From NCBI GenBank assembly GCA_963669455.1, contig OY770026.1, positions 1,302,001 through 1,366,000 of the forward strand: a DNA stretch of 64,000 nucleotides. Direction: 5' to 3'. The translations under genes were made by a program, and so were the position numbers. The notes beneath the pieces were generated by a model, which saw only the letters and a program-made list of their open reading frames with translations, searched no databases and had not been told where the DNA came from. Shown here piece by piece: positions 62,358 to 64,000 of the stretch; within the stretch, counting starts at the first letter, position 1; every line of letters starts with the position of its first letter. Source of the stretch: JAWKWH01 sp963669455 (GTDB lineage: Bacteria > Pseudomonadota > Alphaproteobacteria > Rhizobiales > Rhizobiaceae).

Positions 62358-64000
<1,643 letters not shown>

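Overview
The window looks like a chromosomal segment of an alphaproteobacterium of the order Hyphomicrobiales (Rhizobiales). The main evidence is the neighbourhood lsrB/vtlR-like LysR gene, trxB, lrp, lipopolysaccharide genes, greA, which I recall from Sinorhizobium and relatives. The rhizobial-type aspartate aminotransferase, a DUF3775 gene and the palindromic AGAGC-type intergenic repeats agree with this. The genus cannot be named from sequence alone. No tRNA, rRNA, CRISPR array, intact insertion sequence or prophage was seen.

Left part (1-15.3 kb): the 3' end of a serine-hydrolase gene; a nitrogen-metabolism group (DegT aminotransferase, agmatinase-family ureohydrolase, GNAT, class III aminotransferase); a block in which two paralogous LuxR-type regulators, each fused to an alpha/beta-hydrolase domain lacking its nucleophile motif and catalytic histidine, flank a LysE-type exporter and a 42-residue membrane peptide; then an NsrR-like Rrf2 regulator, an EAL protein with an ECL motif, an orphan nuoB, an AraC and a LuxR regulator.

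Middle part (15.5-33.5 kb): mostly housekeeping. carB carries a one-base frameshift; pyrE and pyrC form an operon; aatA is followed by an M1 aminopeptidase; then a divergent EF-G paralogue, msrP, and the lsrB-trxB pair facing lrp. Two intergenic spaces, near 20.0-20.6 kb and 30.4-30.6 kb, are packed with palindromic and tandem repeats.

LPS/surface-sugar locus (33.5-49.2 kb): fourteen tightly overlapping plus-strand genes run on from lrp and meet three minus-strand glycosyltransferase genes next to greA. The genes encode a GDP-mannose branch (gmd, fcl, a ColD-like 3-dehydratase with the diagnostic Lys-to-His change), a CDP-glucose branch (rfbF, rfbG, epimerase, C-methyltransferase, ketoreductase) that should give a C-methylated 6-deoxyhexose, and transferases including GT10 and GT11 fucosyltransferase types. 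No O-antigen polymerase, flippase, ABC exporter or ligase is in the window.

Right part (49.3-64 kb): greA, a PH-domain membrane protein, a soluble aldose dehydrogenase, a TPR protein, a DUF3775 protein, an extensin-like lipoprotein, a hotdog thioesterase and an enolase-superfamily dehydratase. Then comes an unusual minus-strand set: a phospholipase A2-type lipoprotein, a phospholipase D-type lipoprotein and a protein with eleven near-identical 22-residue leucine-rich repeats. A SulP transporter and the start of a large protein with GCC-encoded alanine tracts close the window. The PLA2/PLD/LRR set, the LuxR-pseudohydrolase block and the C-methyl-sugar branch are the best candidates for undescribed biology.
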